Shown here in pieces: positions 16,851-25,076 of a stretch of 64,000 nt of DNA. The notes beneath the pieces were generated by a model. It saw only the letters and a program-made list of their open reading frames with translations, ran no database searches and was not told the origin of the DNA. How positions within the stretch are numbered: position 1 is the first letter of the stretch; each line of letters opens with the position of its first letter. The stretch lies in the NCBI GenBank assembly GCA_965223085.1, contig OZ244981.1:682001-746000 (forward strand), read 5' to 3'. The translations under genes were made by a program, and so were the position numbers. This DNA is from CBDCVO01 sp965223085 (GTDB lineage Bacteria; Pseudomonadota; Gammaproteobacteria; Ga0077536).

Positions 16851-17681
16851 ATGGATATCAAGAACAAAGTAACCGTGATCACCGGCGGTGCGCACGGAAT
16901 CGGTGAATGTCTTTGCCATAAGTTTGCCGAGCGCGGAGCAAAGATCGTCGTGGTCGATCTGGAAAATGCCGCGACCCAGAAAGTCGCCGACGAGATCGGC
17001 GGATTAGCTGTTACCGCCGATGTCGGCGATCCCGATCAGGTCCAGGTACTCGTCGCGCAGGCGCATCGGCAATGGGGTCCCGTCGATATCATGATTAACA
17101 ACGCCGGTATCATGCGCGGCCGCAGTCTGTCGCTACTGGAAGGCGGTCCTTTCCAGCCGGACGAAGAATTCAACGAAAGTTGGGACGTCAATGTCATGGC
17201 GCACGTTCGCACTGCCCGCGCGGTACTCCCGGACATGTTGTCGCGGGGAAGCGGCTATATTGTGAACGTAGCGTCGGCAGCGGGACTGCTCAGCGAATAC
17301 GGCTCTTTGGCTTATACGGTAACGAAGCACGCCGCCGTTGGTTTATCGGAATGGCTCGCGATCACCTATGGACCGAAAGGCATCAAGGTTTCGTGCGTGT
17401 GCCCACTCGGCGTCGACACCAGCATGGTCACGGATATCCCGGAAGGGTTTGGTTCCGAGCACTTGCGCGAAGGAATGATTTCGGCCGCCGAAGTCGCGGA
17501 TGCGATTGTCGACGGGGTCAGCGAAGAACGATTCCTCATCCTGCCGCACCCGCAGGTCCGTACCTTTATGACGCGTAAGGCCGACGACACCGATCGCTGG
17601 TTGAAGGGTATGCAGAAGTATCGGGCAACGTTGTACGGCGAGCCCGCAAGACAACACGATTGTAAAGGCGCGTTTCCCTAA
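16851..17681 (+). CDS. Short-chain dehydrogenase/reductase
   Basis: Classical SDR of 276 residues: TGGAHGIGE nucleotide-binding loop, an acidic residue (VVDLEN) at the end of beta-2 suggesting NAD(H), NNAG, catalytic Ser in NVASAAG, and YTVTK with the Tyr-x3-Lys pair. It is the last gene of the four-gene cluster, 51 nt after the MetE-like gene. Its TAA stop (17679-17681) is directly followed by the GTCCGACAGACTGC repeat. It probably oxidises an alcohol or reduces a ketone of the pathway. Confidence 0.85.
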   Translation: MDIKNKVTVITGGAHGIGECLCHKFAERGAKIVVVDLENAATQKVADEIGGLAVTADVGDPDQVQVLVAQAHRQWGPVDIMINNAGIMRGRSLSLLEGGPFQPDEEFNESWDVNVMAHVRTARAVLPDMLSRGSGYIVNVASAAGLLSEYGSLAYTVTKHAAVGLSEWLAITYGPKGIKVSCVCPLGVDTSMVTDIPEGFGSEHLREGMISAAEVADAIVDGVSEERFLILPHPQVRTFMTRKADDTDRWLKGMQKYRATLYGEPARQHDCKGAFP

Positions 17682-17712
17682 GTCCGACAGACTGCTAGCC
17701 CGGATATTGCAC
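17679..17712 (+). repeat. Stop-codon-anchored REP-like repeat, copy A
   Basis: Starting at the TAA of the SDR gene, the sequence is GTCCGACAGACTGC followed by TAGCCCGGATATTGCAC (17696-17712). It is the only copy that carries both motifs in tandem, and so links the two motif types found elsewhere in the window. Confidence 0.6.
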
Positions 17713-18020
17713 GCGGCACTCGCGATGTAGAAATTATCGATCGAGGTACTTGCAACACGTTAATAATAGTAGCGGTTGCGATCAGTGCTTTTTTCACCCG
17801 GCAATGGCAACCCACCTTGTTCTTCCAATTAAATATGTGAAGAAATCCCGCTTATTTCTATTTCACATTGAAGTTTACCTACTTCTCTTCCATATTGATT
17901 AATCCAAATAAACATGCGGGTAGCGGGGCATGTTGAAAGATATCAAAGCCACTCTGCTTACACATGCGCGCGCCTGCTTGATCACCACTCATCCCACACA
18001 ACAAATCTTTATGGAAACCT
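17713..18020 (+). promoter_or_regulatory. AT-rich intergenic region with candidate promoter for the GHL15 gene
   Basis: The 308-nt stretch has no gene. TTGAAG (17868-17873) and CATATT (17891-17896) are exactly 17 nt apart and would start transcription about 115 nt upstream of the glycosidase ATG. The region is clearly more AT-rich than the surrounding coding DNA. Nothing else is recognised. Confidence 0.35.
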
Positions 18021-20051
18021 ATGAGAACCAATAAATTATCAGTTTATCGTCGGGCCATTTTCTATTTACTGTTGATCTTGATGACAAGTCCTGTTCTCGC
18101 CGCAGATCCTAAACTGCATTCCGGCGCATTAGTGGATGTCACCGATAGCTGGAAAACCGTGTCATTACCGAAAAACTATACGAATATGGTAGTGATCGCG
18201 ACCCCCAATTACGGTACTAAACGGCCCCCCGTCGTAACTCGTATCAGAAACGCCAACGGCTCCAGCTTCCAGGTTAAGGTCGTCCGGCCGGGTGCGGGAT
18301 ATGTCGGCAAATACCGCGTGCATTATGTCGTAGCCGAAGCCGGTGTCTACGCAGAACACCGCGACGGCATAACGATGGCAGCGCGCACGATTACCGCAAC
18401 CACTACGGATTCGAGGGGATTCTGGAACGGTACGCTCGTTAACTACCAACAACCCTATGTCTCACCCGTCGTCGTCGGACAGGTGATGACATCGAACGAT
18501 TCCAAATGGTCGGTGTTCTGGTCCAGAGGCCGAACACGGAATACGCAGCCTGATGATCTCAATCTCTATGTTGGCAAACACGTCGGCGGCGATCCGGACG
18601 CCACCCGCAGCAGCGAAAAACTGGGCTTCATCGTGATCGAGGCAGGCGGGCAGAGTGTCAATGGCACCAACGTGTTTGCCGGGGTGGGTAATGTCGGTAG
18701 TATTACTACAAACCCACCTTACCCCGTGCGCCTCGGCGCTGAGGCCGCGGTCGCCGTTGCGTCCACCACAACCATGAACGGGGGTGATGGCGCCCACACG
18801 ATACTGTGGGGCACAAAGCCGATGGCAAACAAATCGATCGCCCTCTCGCTGGACGAAGATACGGCGGGTGATGCCGAGCGATACCACATCGATGAAGCCG
18901 TCGCGTACCTCGCGGTGCTCACATCTTCATTGCCTCCCGAACCGCCGGGGGAAGAGAACGTAACCGAGAACGCCGGCAAGGTCCGATTTTGGCAAAACGT
19001 TAGCTCAGCATTTGATCCCGTCATTGAAAACGCCACTGCAACTACGCGAAACTGGATGGTCAGTCACTACGATCGCATGCTGACGTTCTCCTCGTACTTC
19101 GATCGTCATACCAACTGGTTCTCCAACGCTTGGGAGTACGAGAATCTTTACGGCCAAACGCCTAGTTCCTCTGTCGCCAAAAATAATCCTAACTGGATTC
19201 TCCGAGATGCAAACGGCAATAAGCTCTACATCCCATTCGCCTGCAAAAACGGCACTTGTCCACGCTATGCGATGGACTTTGGCAACCAGGCCTACCGGAA
19301 CTGGTGGTTCAACAACATGAACACCATCATGGCACGTGGCAATTACCGCGGCATTTATCTCGACGACGTCAACATGACGTGGCGTGTCAGCGATGGCTCT
19401 GGTGTCACTAAAACCCCGATCGACCCGCGTACCGGCAATCCGATGACCCTGAGCAACTGGCGCAAGTACATGGCGCAGTTTGTGGAGCAGATTAAATCGA
19501 GATTTCCTAACAAGGAGATTGTCCATAACCTCATTTGGTACGCTGGGGAGACGTCAGACCCTTACATTTTGCGCCAGATTGATGCCGCGGACTTTATTCA
19601 TCTCGAGCGCGGGTTTATGGATAAAGGCTTGCGGGGCCAAGGCAAATTTTCTCTGGAGAACTTTCACTCATTTATCGACCTCGTGCAAAACCATGATAAG
19701 CCTTTTCTTGCCTTCGGCAAGGCGGAGACCACGAAAGATCGAGAATACGATCTGGCCAACTATTTTCTGATGAACTCTGGCGACGATCTTTTGGGTGAGC
19801 AAAACCTGAACTGGACTAAACCCACTACCTGGTGGAGTGGATTTGATACCGAATTAGGTGCGCCTCTCGGTGACCGTTATGTGTGGAATGGCGCTATTCG
19901 CCGTGACTTTGAAAATGGCATGGTGCTGGTTAATCCACCGGACCGCGCCGAGCTCGTGCTCAATTTGCCAGGTTCATTCAAGCGACTGAACGGTGGTTCC
20001 GTCTCCTCCGTGACGTTGACTGCTAAACATGGCGTGGTCCTGAAAAAATAA
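18021..20051 (+). CDS. Secreted putative glycoside hydrolase, GHL15-like, with N-terminal beta-sandwich
   Basis: The 676-residue protein has a Sec signal peptide (FYLLLILMTSPVLAA, cleavage near 28). An N-terminal domain of about 280 residues (SWKTVSLPKNYTNMVV, GFIVIEAG) is all-beta and resembles H-type lectin or jelly-roll modules. The C-terminal half (about 310-620) has NPNWILRDANGNKLYIPF, YRGIYLDDVNMTW, FPNKEIVHNLIWYAG and DFIHLERGF, the pattern of the hypothetical glycosyl hydrolase family 15 (GHL15), a TIM barrel with Asp/Glu pairs. It may cut an exopolysaccharide. Enzyme activity is not established for the family. A long palindrome follows the stop. Confidence 0.65.
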   Translation: MRTNKLSVYRRAIFYLLLILMTSPVLAADPKLHSGALVDVTDSWKTVSLPKNYTNMVVIATPNYGTKRPPVVTRIRNANGSSFQVKVVRPGAGYVGKYRVHYVVAEAGVYAEHRDGITMAARTITATTTDSRGFWNGTLVNYQQPYVSPVVVGQVMTSNDSKWSVFWSRGRTRNTQPDDLNLYVGKHVGGDPDATRSSEKLGFIVIEAGGQSVNGTNVFAGVGNVGSITTNPPYPVRLGAEAAVAVASTTTMNGGDGAHTILWGTKPMANKSIALSLDEDTAGDAERYHIDEAVAYLAVLTSSLPPEPPGEENVTENAGKVRFWQNVSSAFDPVIENATATTRNWMVSHYDRMLTFSSYFDRHTNWFSNAWEYENLYGQTPSSSVAKNNPNWILRDANGNKLYIPFACKNGTCPRYAMDFGNQAYRNWWFNNMNTIMARGNYRGIYLDDVNMTWRVSDGSGVTKTPIDPRTGNPMTLSNWRKYMAQFVEQIKSRFPNKEIVHNLIWYAGETSDPYILRQIDAADFIHLERGFMDKGLRGQGKFSLENFHSFIDLVQNHDKPFLAFGKAETTKDREYDLANYFLMNSGDDLLGEQNLNWTKPTTWWSGFDTELGAPLGDRYVWNGAIRRDFENGMVLVNPPDRAELVLNLPGSFKRLNGGSVSSVTLTAKHGVVLKK

Positions 20052-20070
20052 CCTGATTGTTTCTATTGCT

Positions 20071-20103
20071 TTGCTTAGCAAGTGCAGTGCACTTGCTAAG
20101 CAA
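20071..20103. terminator. 33-nt perfect palindrome after the GHL15 gene
   Basis: Arms of 16 nt (TTGCTTAGCAAGTGCA and its exact complement) are separated by a single G. It begins 20 nt after the glycosidase stop, where a terminator is expected, but there is no U-run and the loop is too tight for a standard hairpin. It could extrude as a cruciform, or act as a binding site or stabilise the mRNA end. Confidence 0.45.
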
Positions 20104-20184
20104 TCGATGGCCCAAATGGGGCTGAGCAGATAACTCGAGCACCTCTCTGTAACCGGGTGGACAGTACCGTATACTTGCGTTCCC

Positions 20185-21246
20185 ATGAGTTCTTCTCATG
20201 CGCGCGAGCTCAACACGATGCTGCGGCACCCCGGGCTGCTAATCGCGGTTAATCTGGGTGAAAAGGTACCCGCCGAAGTTTGGCAGCATCGCTATCGCGC
20301 GTGCTTCCTTGAGCTATCGGCCACGCCTAAATTGGCGACCGAGGCCTGCTTGGTCGCTATTTTTGCTGCGGCTAAGCGCGGCACGGGATTTGTACACGAT
20401 TCAAACACCATCGGCGTTGCATTCGAAGGCTATCTAAGCGATTGCCTGAAGCAACGTGGCTTCGCCGATCGTTCAAATCCGGCAGCGCTTATCGCGCAAC
20501 TATATGTGGAGGCTGGCGAGAACTTTGCGATTGATTTGCGGGGATCCTATGCCGTCGCCGCTATCGATCGCCAGCGCCGCCGTATTTCCGTCATCACCGA
20601 TCGCCGTGCCTCGCGATCCCTGTTCCAGACCCAACTTCCAGACGGCACCCTCCTAATCGCACCGGAAGTGCAGACGCTGGCGCAGCTTCGTTACCCGGAC
20701 CTCAAACTGCGGGAAGACGCTCTCGCCCAGTTTTTGATCAGGGGTGGCTACTACGGCCAGACGACCCTGTTCGATGACATTCATAAGATCCCGCACGCGA
20801 CTATCGTGACCATCGCTAACGGCACTTACGAAGAACGCCCGTACTGGAAACTCGTCTGCGAAACACGCGCCGCGCGCTCGGATGCGGAACTATTCGAGGA
20901 GGCCGACGCGTTATTGCTACAGGCGGCGAGGCGTTTGCTTGCAGTTACGCGGCGGCCGGTGTTAAGTCTCAGCGGCGGCCTAGATTCCCGCGTGACCTTG
21001 GCCTACCTGAAACGCGCCGGATTAGATCAGATCGATACTATCGCTTACGGACATCGCGATATACCCGGCGGTGATATCGAACGCGCTCGCCAACTTGCTA
21101 GCTACGCTGACGCAAAGCTCGCAGTCTTTGTGCTATCTAATCGGGACTTTGCGCATCACGCAGCCTTCTCAGTCATCTCGACGGGTATCGCGTTATTCGA
21201 TAATCTCACGATCGACTATCTGCTCAAGCAGTGTAACGGCGATTAG
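20185..21246 (+). CDS. Asparagine-synthase-like protein, C-terminally short
   Basis: The 353-residue protein follows the AsnB layout: an N-terminal Ntn-like region (DLRGSYAVAAIDRQRRRI, TDRRASRSLF, LLIAPEVQTLA) and an ATP-pyrophosphatase domain with the PP-loop LSLSGGLDSRVTLAYL. It lacks the Cys2 nucleophile, so it cannot use glutamine as classical AsnB does. It stops soon after the PP-loop domain begins (usual length about 600), so it is probably truncated. Homologues often sit in exopolysaccharide or peptide-modification loci, consistent with the glycosidase upstream. Likely non-functional. Confidence 0.65.
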   Translation: MSSSHARELNTMLRHPGLLIAVNLGEKVPAEVWQHRYRACFLELSATPKLATEACLVAIFAAAKRGTGFVHDSNTIGVAFEGYLSDCLKQRGFADRSNPAALIAQLYVEAGENFAIDLRGSYAVAAIDRQRRRISVITDRRASRSLFQTQLPDGTLLIAPEVQTLAQLRYPDLKLREDALAQFLIRGGYYGQTTLFDDIHKIPHATIVTIANGTYEERPYWKLVCETRAARSDAELFEEADALLLQAARRLLAVTRRPVLSLSGGLDSRVTLAYLKRAGLDQIDTIAYGHRDIPGGDIERARQLASYADAKLAVFVLSNRDFAHHAAFSVISTGIALFDNLTIDYLLKQCNGD

Positions 21247-21430
21247 ATTGCACGAGCGCCAAACCGCGAGGCAGCGATAACGCATCGATTTTCAGCGTCA
21301 TCGCAAACCATCATCGTTGCACCTCTTGGCGCCATGTCGTGGGGTACGCCCCTTATTTATACGCTTGATGTATAACATGAGAAAGTACCCTTGATAGTAT
21401 ATCGTCGTGCACCTGGCAATCTGTCGAGCT

Positions 21431-21447
21431 TAGCCCGAATATTGCAT
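21431..21447 (+). repeat. REP-like repeat, copy B (diverged)
   Basis: TAGCCCGAATATTGCAT differs from the consensus TAGCCCGGATATTGCAC at two positions. It lies in the 254-nt gap between the truncated asparagine-synthase-like gene and the lipoprotein hydrolase and is not at a stop codon, unlike the other copies. Nothing else is recognised in the gap. Confidence 0.4.
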
Positions 21448-21500
21448 TACGACCGCGGTTGCTGGCGAAGCACAGCTACGTCTAGGCGCCGGGTTGGGAG

Positions 21501-22337
21501 GTGACCGTTATTGTCTATTTAGCACGGACCGCTGTGGGGATGATAGCGCTGGCAATGCTCGGTTGTTCTTCACCGGCGTCTCGATTCGACGACCACGCCG
21601 TTAGCTCAGGTTTAAGGCGTAATCCACAACACGATTTAGTCGTCTATCAAAAGGGTCGCTTGGTGGATGGCGAGCCCTTACACATCTATCTAGACGGAGA
21701 CGGCACGCCGATCACACGAACCGGTCACGCAACACAAGATCCCACTTCTCGCACGCGTTTGATCCTCGATCTCATTCGCCGCGATTCGGGCCCCGCCCTG
21801 CTTGTAGGCAGGCCGTGCTACTACGGAACGGCTCAGAACTGCGACCCTAGTGACTGGACTACCGGGCGTTATTCGCGAGCGATCGTCGAACGAATGGTAG
21901 ACGTTATCAATGATGTCCTGCGCCCTTATCGTCGCTCGCCAGTGATACTCATCGGCTACAGTGGCGGTGGCACCATAGCGATGCTAGCCGCGCCGGCGCT
22001 CGCACGAGTCGATGCATTGATCACGATTGCCGCCAATCTCGACATCGATGCCTGGATTGAACACCACCGTTACCATCCGCTCAAAGATTCCTTAAACCCC
22101 GCGCGGCAACCACCGCTACCGCCGAACATACAGCAACTTCACCTCGTAGGTGAACAGGATAAAGTCGTTCCTGCAAACATCATGCGTCACGTTGTTGCAA
22201 AGCAATCACCGGCGAGATTATGGATCGTGCCCGGATTTGATCATCGCTGTTGTTGGGCAGAAATGTGGCATGAAATTATACAGGCCATCGACGCCGCCCG
22301 CCTACTGCGCTTACCCCGCGCAAGCGAGCATCGTTAA
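21501..22337 (+). CDS. Lipoprotein alpha/beta-hydrolase
   Basis: The 278-residue protein has a lipobox (LAMLGC, Cys about 22) and an alpha/beta-hydrolase core: LLVGRPCYYG, VILIGYSGGGTIAMLA (nucleophile elbow G-Y-S-G-G), HLVGEQDKVVP with the acidic residue and GFDHRCCWAEMW with the histidine. GTG 21501 has GGGAG touching it; ATG 21540 is an alternative, but would leave a signal without basic residues. The substrate is unknown. Its TAA stop is part of a repeat copy (TAACCCCGATATTGCAC). Confidence 0.7.
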   Translation: MTVIVYLARTAVGMIALAMLGCSSPASRFDDHAVSSGLRRNPQHDLVVYQKGRLVDGEPLHIYLDGDGTPITRTGHATQDPTSRTRLILDLIRRDSGPALLVGRPCYYGTAQNCDPSDWTTGRYSRAIVERMVDVINDVLRPYRRSPVILIGYSGGGTIAMLAAPALARVDALITIAANLDIDAWIEHHRYHPLKDSLNPARQPPLPPNIQQLHLVGEQDKVVPANIMRHVVAKQSPARLWIVPGFDHRCCWAEMWHEIIQAIDAARLLRLPRASEHR

Positions 22338-22351
22338 CCCCGATATTGCAC
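22335..22351 (+). repeat. REP-like repeat, copy C, containing the hydrolase stop codon
   Basis: TAACCCCGATATTGCAC matches the consensus at 15 of 17 positions. Its first three bases are the TAA stop of the lipoprotein hydrolase. Confidence 0.5.
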
Positions 22352-22407
22352 GAGGAACGCGAACGATGGCGCAGGAAAGATGCGTCTGTGCTGTTAGCTA
22401 GGAGCAG

Positions 22408-22907
22408 TTGACATTGGTTCAATACCTGCGGCTCGGTTATCGCACGTGGCCGGCAAATAGTGCAGTGGCGCAACATCTGCGTCACAACTGGTCTAAGATC
22501 GGCGTGGCGGGCGAGCTCTACCCCCATGACGGTAGTATGGCGGTGCTCAACGAGATGATGCGGCGAGGTCAACTCGACGTGATTTATTCCGGCTGGGCAC
22601 CGGACTGACCTTCACCGCCAGCGTTTTTGGAGGTATTTTATGATGACGGGATTCTGGGGTTCTTACTTTAATGATCCGCAATGCTCGAAACTACTTGTGG
22701 TTGCGCGACGAGAACGGGAACAGCACATTCAGCGGGAACTGTTGGCGAGCACCGACGCATTATTTAACGTGACAAATTCCGCTTATTCCGATCGCCTACG
22801 TCGACACGACTATGTTGGTAAAACCAAATCTCACCGGTATCGATGCAATGCTGGATCACGGTGCGCAACTGTTTCGATTCAGCGAACTTTCGCCTCCGGA
22901 CAGCTGA
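22408..22907 (+). pseudogene. Peptide/solute-binding protein (SBP_bac_5) C-terminal pseudogene
   Basis: Three consecutive frames reconstruct the end of an oligopeptide-type ABC binding protein. Frame one gives VAQHLRHNWSKIGV and GQLDVIYSGWAPD, then TGA (22606-22608) followed by PSPPAFLEVFYDDG. The next frame gives FWGSYFNDPQCSKLLVVARR, ELLASTDALFN. The third gives IPIAYVDTTMLVKPNL, QLFRFSELS and TGA at 22905-22907. The GWAPD-x-PxPxxFLEVFY and YFNDPQCSKL motifs are characteristic. The N-terminal two thirds are absent, so this is a multiply broken remnant. Confidence 0.65.
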
Positions 22908-23011
22908 GATACCACACGTCACGTCGTTTCGACAATATACTAAGGTAAAACATCGACGCTCACGCCATTTTTATCGCTATTCCGGCTAGTCACCATCGGC
23001 AAAAAGAAACC

Positions 23012-23548
23012 ATGAAAATGATAAAAGTCTTGGTCACTCTGGTAGCCATCTTGGCCGTGACTTTCTTTTTTACGCCAACAGATTTTCACGTCGAACGTTC
23101 GATCATCATCGATGCATCACCCGCTGATGTTTTCAGCGAAGTCAACACATTGCAACGCTGGGAGCACTGGTCCCCATGGGTAGCTAAAGATAGCACCCTC
23201 GAGACCGTTTATCGCGGCCCTGCTGCCGGCGTTGGTGCCGAAAGTCGGTGGACTAGCGAGAACTCGGGTACCGGCAAGCAAGTAATTACGGAAAGTGATC
23301 CATCATCACACATTCGTACCCATCTTGACTTCGGCCCAAGAGGTGAGGCCGATGGGGAATTCGATTTTGCGAAAAACGGCCAGCAAACCCGCGTTACTTG
23401 GTCGATGAGCGGGCAATCAGATGGGTTCCCCGGTCGCTATTTTAATTTGCTGATGGACTCTATGCTGGGTTCGGATTTCGAGAGTGGCTTGTGGCGTTTA
23501 AAGAAACATGTCGAGGGTATGAAGTTGGCGCCGACGATGACGCCCTAG
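23012..23548 (+). CDS. SRPBCC (polyketide-cyclase-like) protein with N-terminal membrane anchor
   Basis: The 178-residue protein has one hydrophobic N-terminal segment (KVLVTLVAILAVTFFF, then TPTDFHVERSI). A START/SRPBCC fold follows: IDASPADVFSEVNTLQRWEHWSPWVAKD, GVGAESRWTSE, TRVTWSMSG and a C-terminal helix (SGLWRLKKHVEG). These domains bind hydrophobic ligands in a cavity; no catalytic role can be read. Its TAG stop is the first three bases of repeat copy D. Confidence 0.8.
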   Translation: MKMIKVLVTLVAILAVTFFFTPTDFHVERSIIIDASPADVFSEVNTLQRWEHWSPWVAKDSTLETVYRGPAAGVGAESRWTSENSGTGKQVITESDPSSHIRTHLDFGPRGEADGEFDFAKNGQQTRVTWSMSGQSDGFPGRYFNLLMDSMLGSDFESGLWRLKKHVEGMKLAPTMTP

Positions 23549-23719
23549 CCCGGATATTGCACAAGACGCTCACTGCGTTAGTACCAATGAATTGAGCTAA
23601 GGACTAGTTTCATGCGTCAGCAAACAGACAAGCAAAATTACATTTTGGCATCACACTGGTTCACTACCACGACGCTCACTGCCTTGGTACCGACGAATTG
23701 AGATAATGGGTAGCTTCAT
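23546..23719 (+). repeat. REP-like repeat, copy D, full-length form with internal direct repeat
   Basis: The element starts TAGCCCGGATATTGCAC, where TAG is the stop of the SRPBCC gene. At 23654-23680 it contains a 27-nt segment matched 24/27 at 31463-31489 in copy E, at almost the same distance from the start (135 versus 132 nt). Within copy D, 23565-23613 and 23671-23719 are ~49-nt direct repeats of about 80% identity, so part of the unit has been duplicated. Confidence 0.6.
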
Positions 23720-23751
23720 TTCTCGGCAATATCGTTGCGAAGCTTGCACTC

Positions 23752-24876
23752 ATGCCTGATAGCGAACGTAAAGCGTTCAAAGAATACTTCGACCGTGACG
23801 CCGCTAAGGCACTCGCGCAGCAACTGTACGCAGCCGACAAGCGGTTCGATCGCCAAGCGTTCGTGAAAGCCGCCAGTCGCGACCTCGATGGACTCGAAAT
23901 GATGGATCGGGTGCGCCAATTCTCGGCCACCCTCCACCACTATCTGCCGAATTCGATTCCTGCGGCTGTTGGAGTAATCAAGAAAAGCTTTCCTCCACCA
24001 TTGCCGAATTGCGATAATGTTACTGATGGTTATATTCAATGGCCAATTGGGCAGTTTATTGCGGAGTACTGTGTAGATTATTTCGATGACGCCATGTCAT
24101 GCATGGAAGAATTGACGCAACGATTTTCAGCCGAGTTTGCCGTGCGACCCTTTGTCGAACGCTATCCAGACAGAACTTTCGGTCTATTGCTAAAATACAC
24201 GAAACACCCCAGTCCTCACGTGCGCCGCTGGTGTTCAGAAGGCACGCGACCGCGACTGCCGTGGGGGAAGCGGCTCGATTTTCTTGTGCAAAATCCAGCG
24301 CCGCTATTACCGCTGCTCGAACGACTCAAAGACGATCCCGAACCCTACGTACAACGCTCTGTTGCAAATAGTCTCAATGATATTGCCAAAGACCATCCGC
24401 ACGTCGTTGTGGAACTTTGTGCGCGTTGGTCACGCGGGGCAAACGCTAGCCGCAACGGGATCATCAAACACGCCCTCAGAACGCTCGTTAAACGTGGTGA
24501 CCCCGCCGCGCTTGCAGTACTCGGCTACACACCGCCAGCTGATTTGCGTGCACACCTCGCTATCACGCCTCGGTGCGCACGCATTGGAGAGAAAATAGAA
24601 CTGCGATTGACGCTCGAAACAACCAGCACGAAACCGCATCAATTGCTCATTGACTATCGGGTGCACTACGTTAAGGCATACGACAAAACCAGTGCAAAAG
24701 TCTTTAAATGGACCACGACAGCGATCGACATCGGTAATCCCGTGGAACTAATGAAACAACATTCGCTTCGTCGCACGACAACGCGCACGCTTCACCCAGG
24801 AACGCATGTAATCGACGTACAAGTGAACGGCACCGTCGTCGCGAACGCGGCATTCGACTTGCAAGCTCAAAGATAA
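23752..24876 (+). CDS. alkC: AlkC-type DNA alkylation repair glycosylase with C-terminal Ig-like domain
   Basis: The first ~250 residues are HEAT-like helical repeats with FVKAASRDLDGLEMMDRVRQ, WPIGQFIAEYC, HPSPHVRRWCSEGTRPRLPW and DDPEPYVQRSVANSLNDIAK, typical of AlkC/AlkD DNA glycosylases that remove 3-methyladenine without base flipping. The last ~100 residues (ITPRCARIGEKIELRLTLE, IDYRVHYVKA, GTHVIDVQVNG) form an Ig-like beta domain known in the longer AlkC class. ATG 23752 is the only start with family-like N-terminus. It is convergent with tRNA-Thr. Confidence 0.8.
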   Translation: MPDSERKAFKEYFDRDAAKALAQQLYAADKRFDRQAFVKAASRDLDGLEMMDRVRQFSATLHHYLPNSIPAAVGVIKKSFPPPLPNCDNVTDGYIQWPIGQFIAEYCVDYFDDAMSCMEELTQRFSAEFAVRPFVERYPDRTFGLLLKYTKHPSPHVRRWCSEGTRPRLPWGKRLDFLVQNPAPLLPLLERLKDDPEPYVQRSVANSLNDIAKDHPHVVVELCARWSRGANASRNGIIKHALRTLVKRGDPAALAVLGYTPPADLRAHLAITPRCARIGEKIELRLTLETTSTKPHQLLIDYRVHYVKAYDKTSAKVFKWTTTAIDIGNPVELMKQHSLRRTTTRTLHPGTHVIDVQVNGTVVANAAFDLQAQR

Positions 24877-24949
24877 ACTTTGCGTCATCGCAATGGATTT
24901 AACCTACAATCCTCAGTTGGACGGCATTCAAGGTTTAAGAAAGGCGCAT

Positions 24950-25025
<76 letters not shown>

Positions 25026-25076
25026 AATCGTGCAAACATTTATTGTAGCTCGGATACGGCGCCTGCCGTCGCTATT

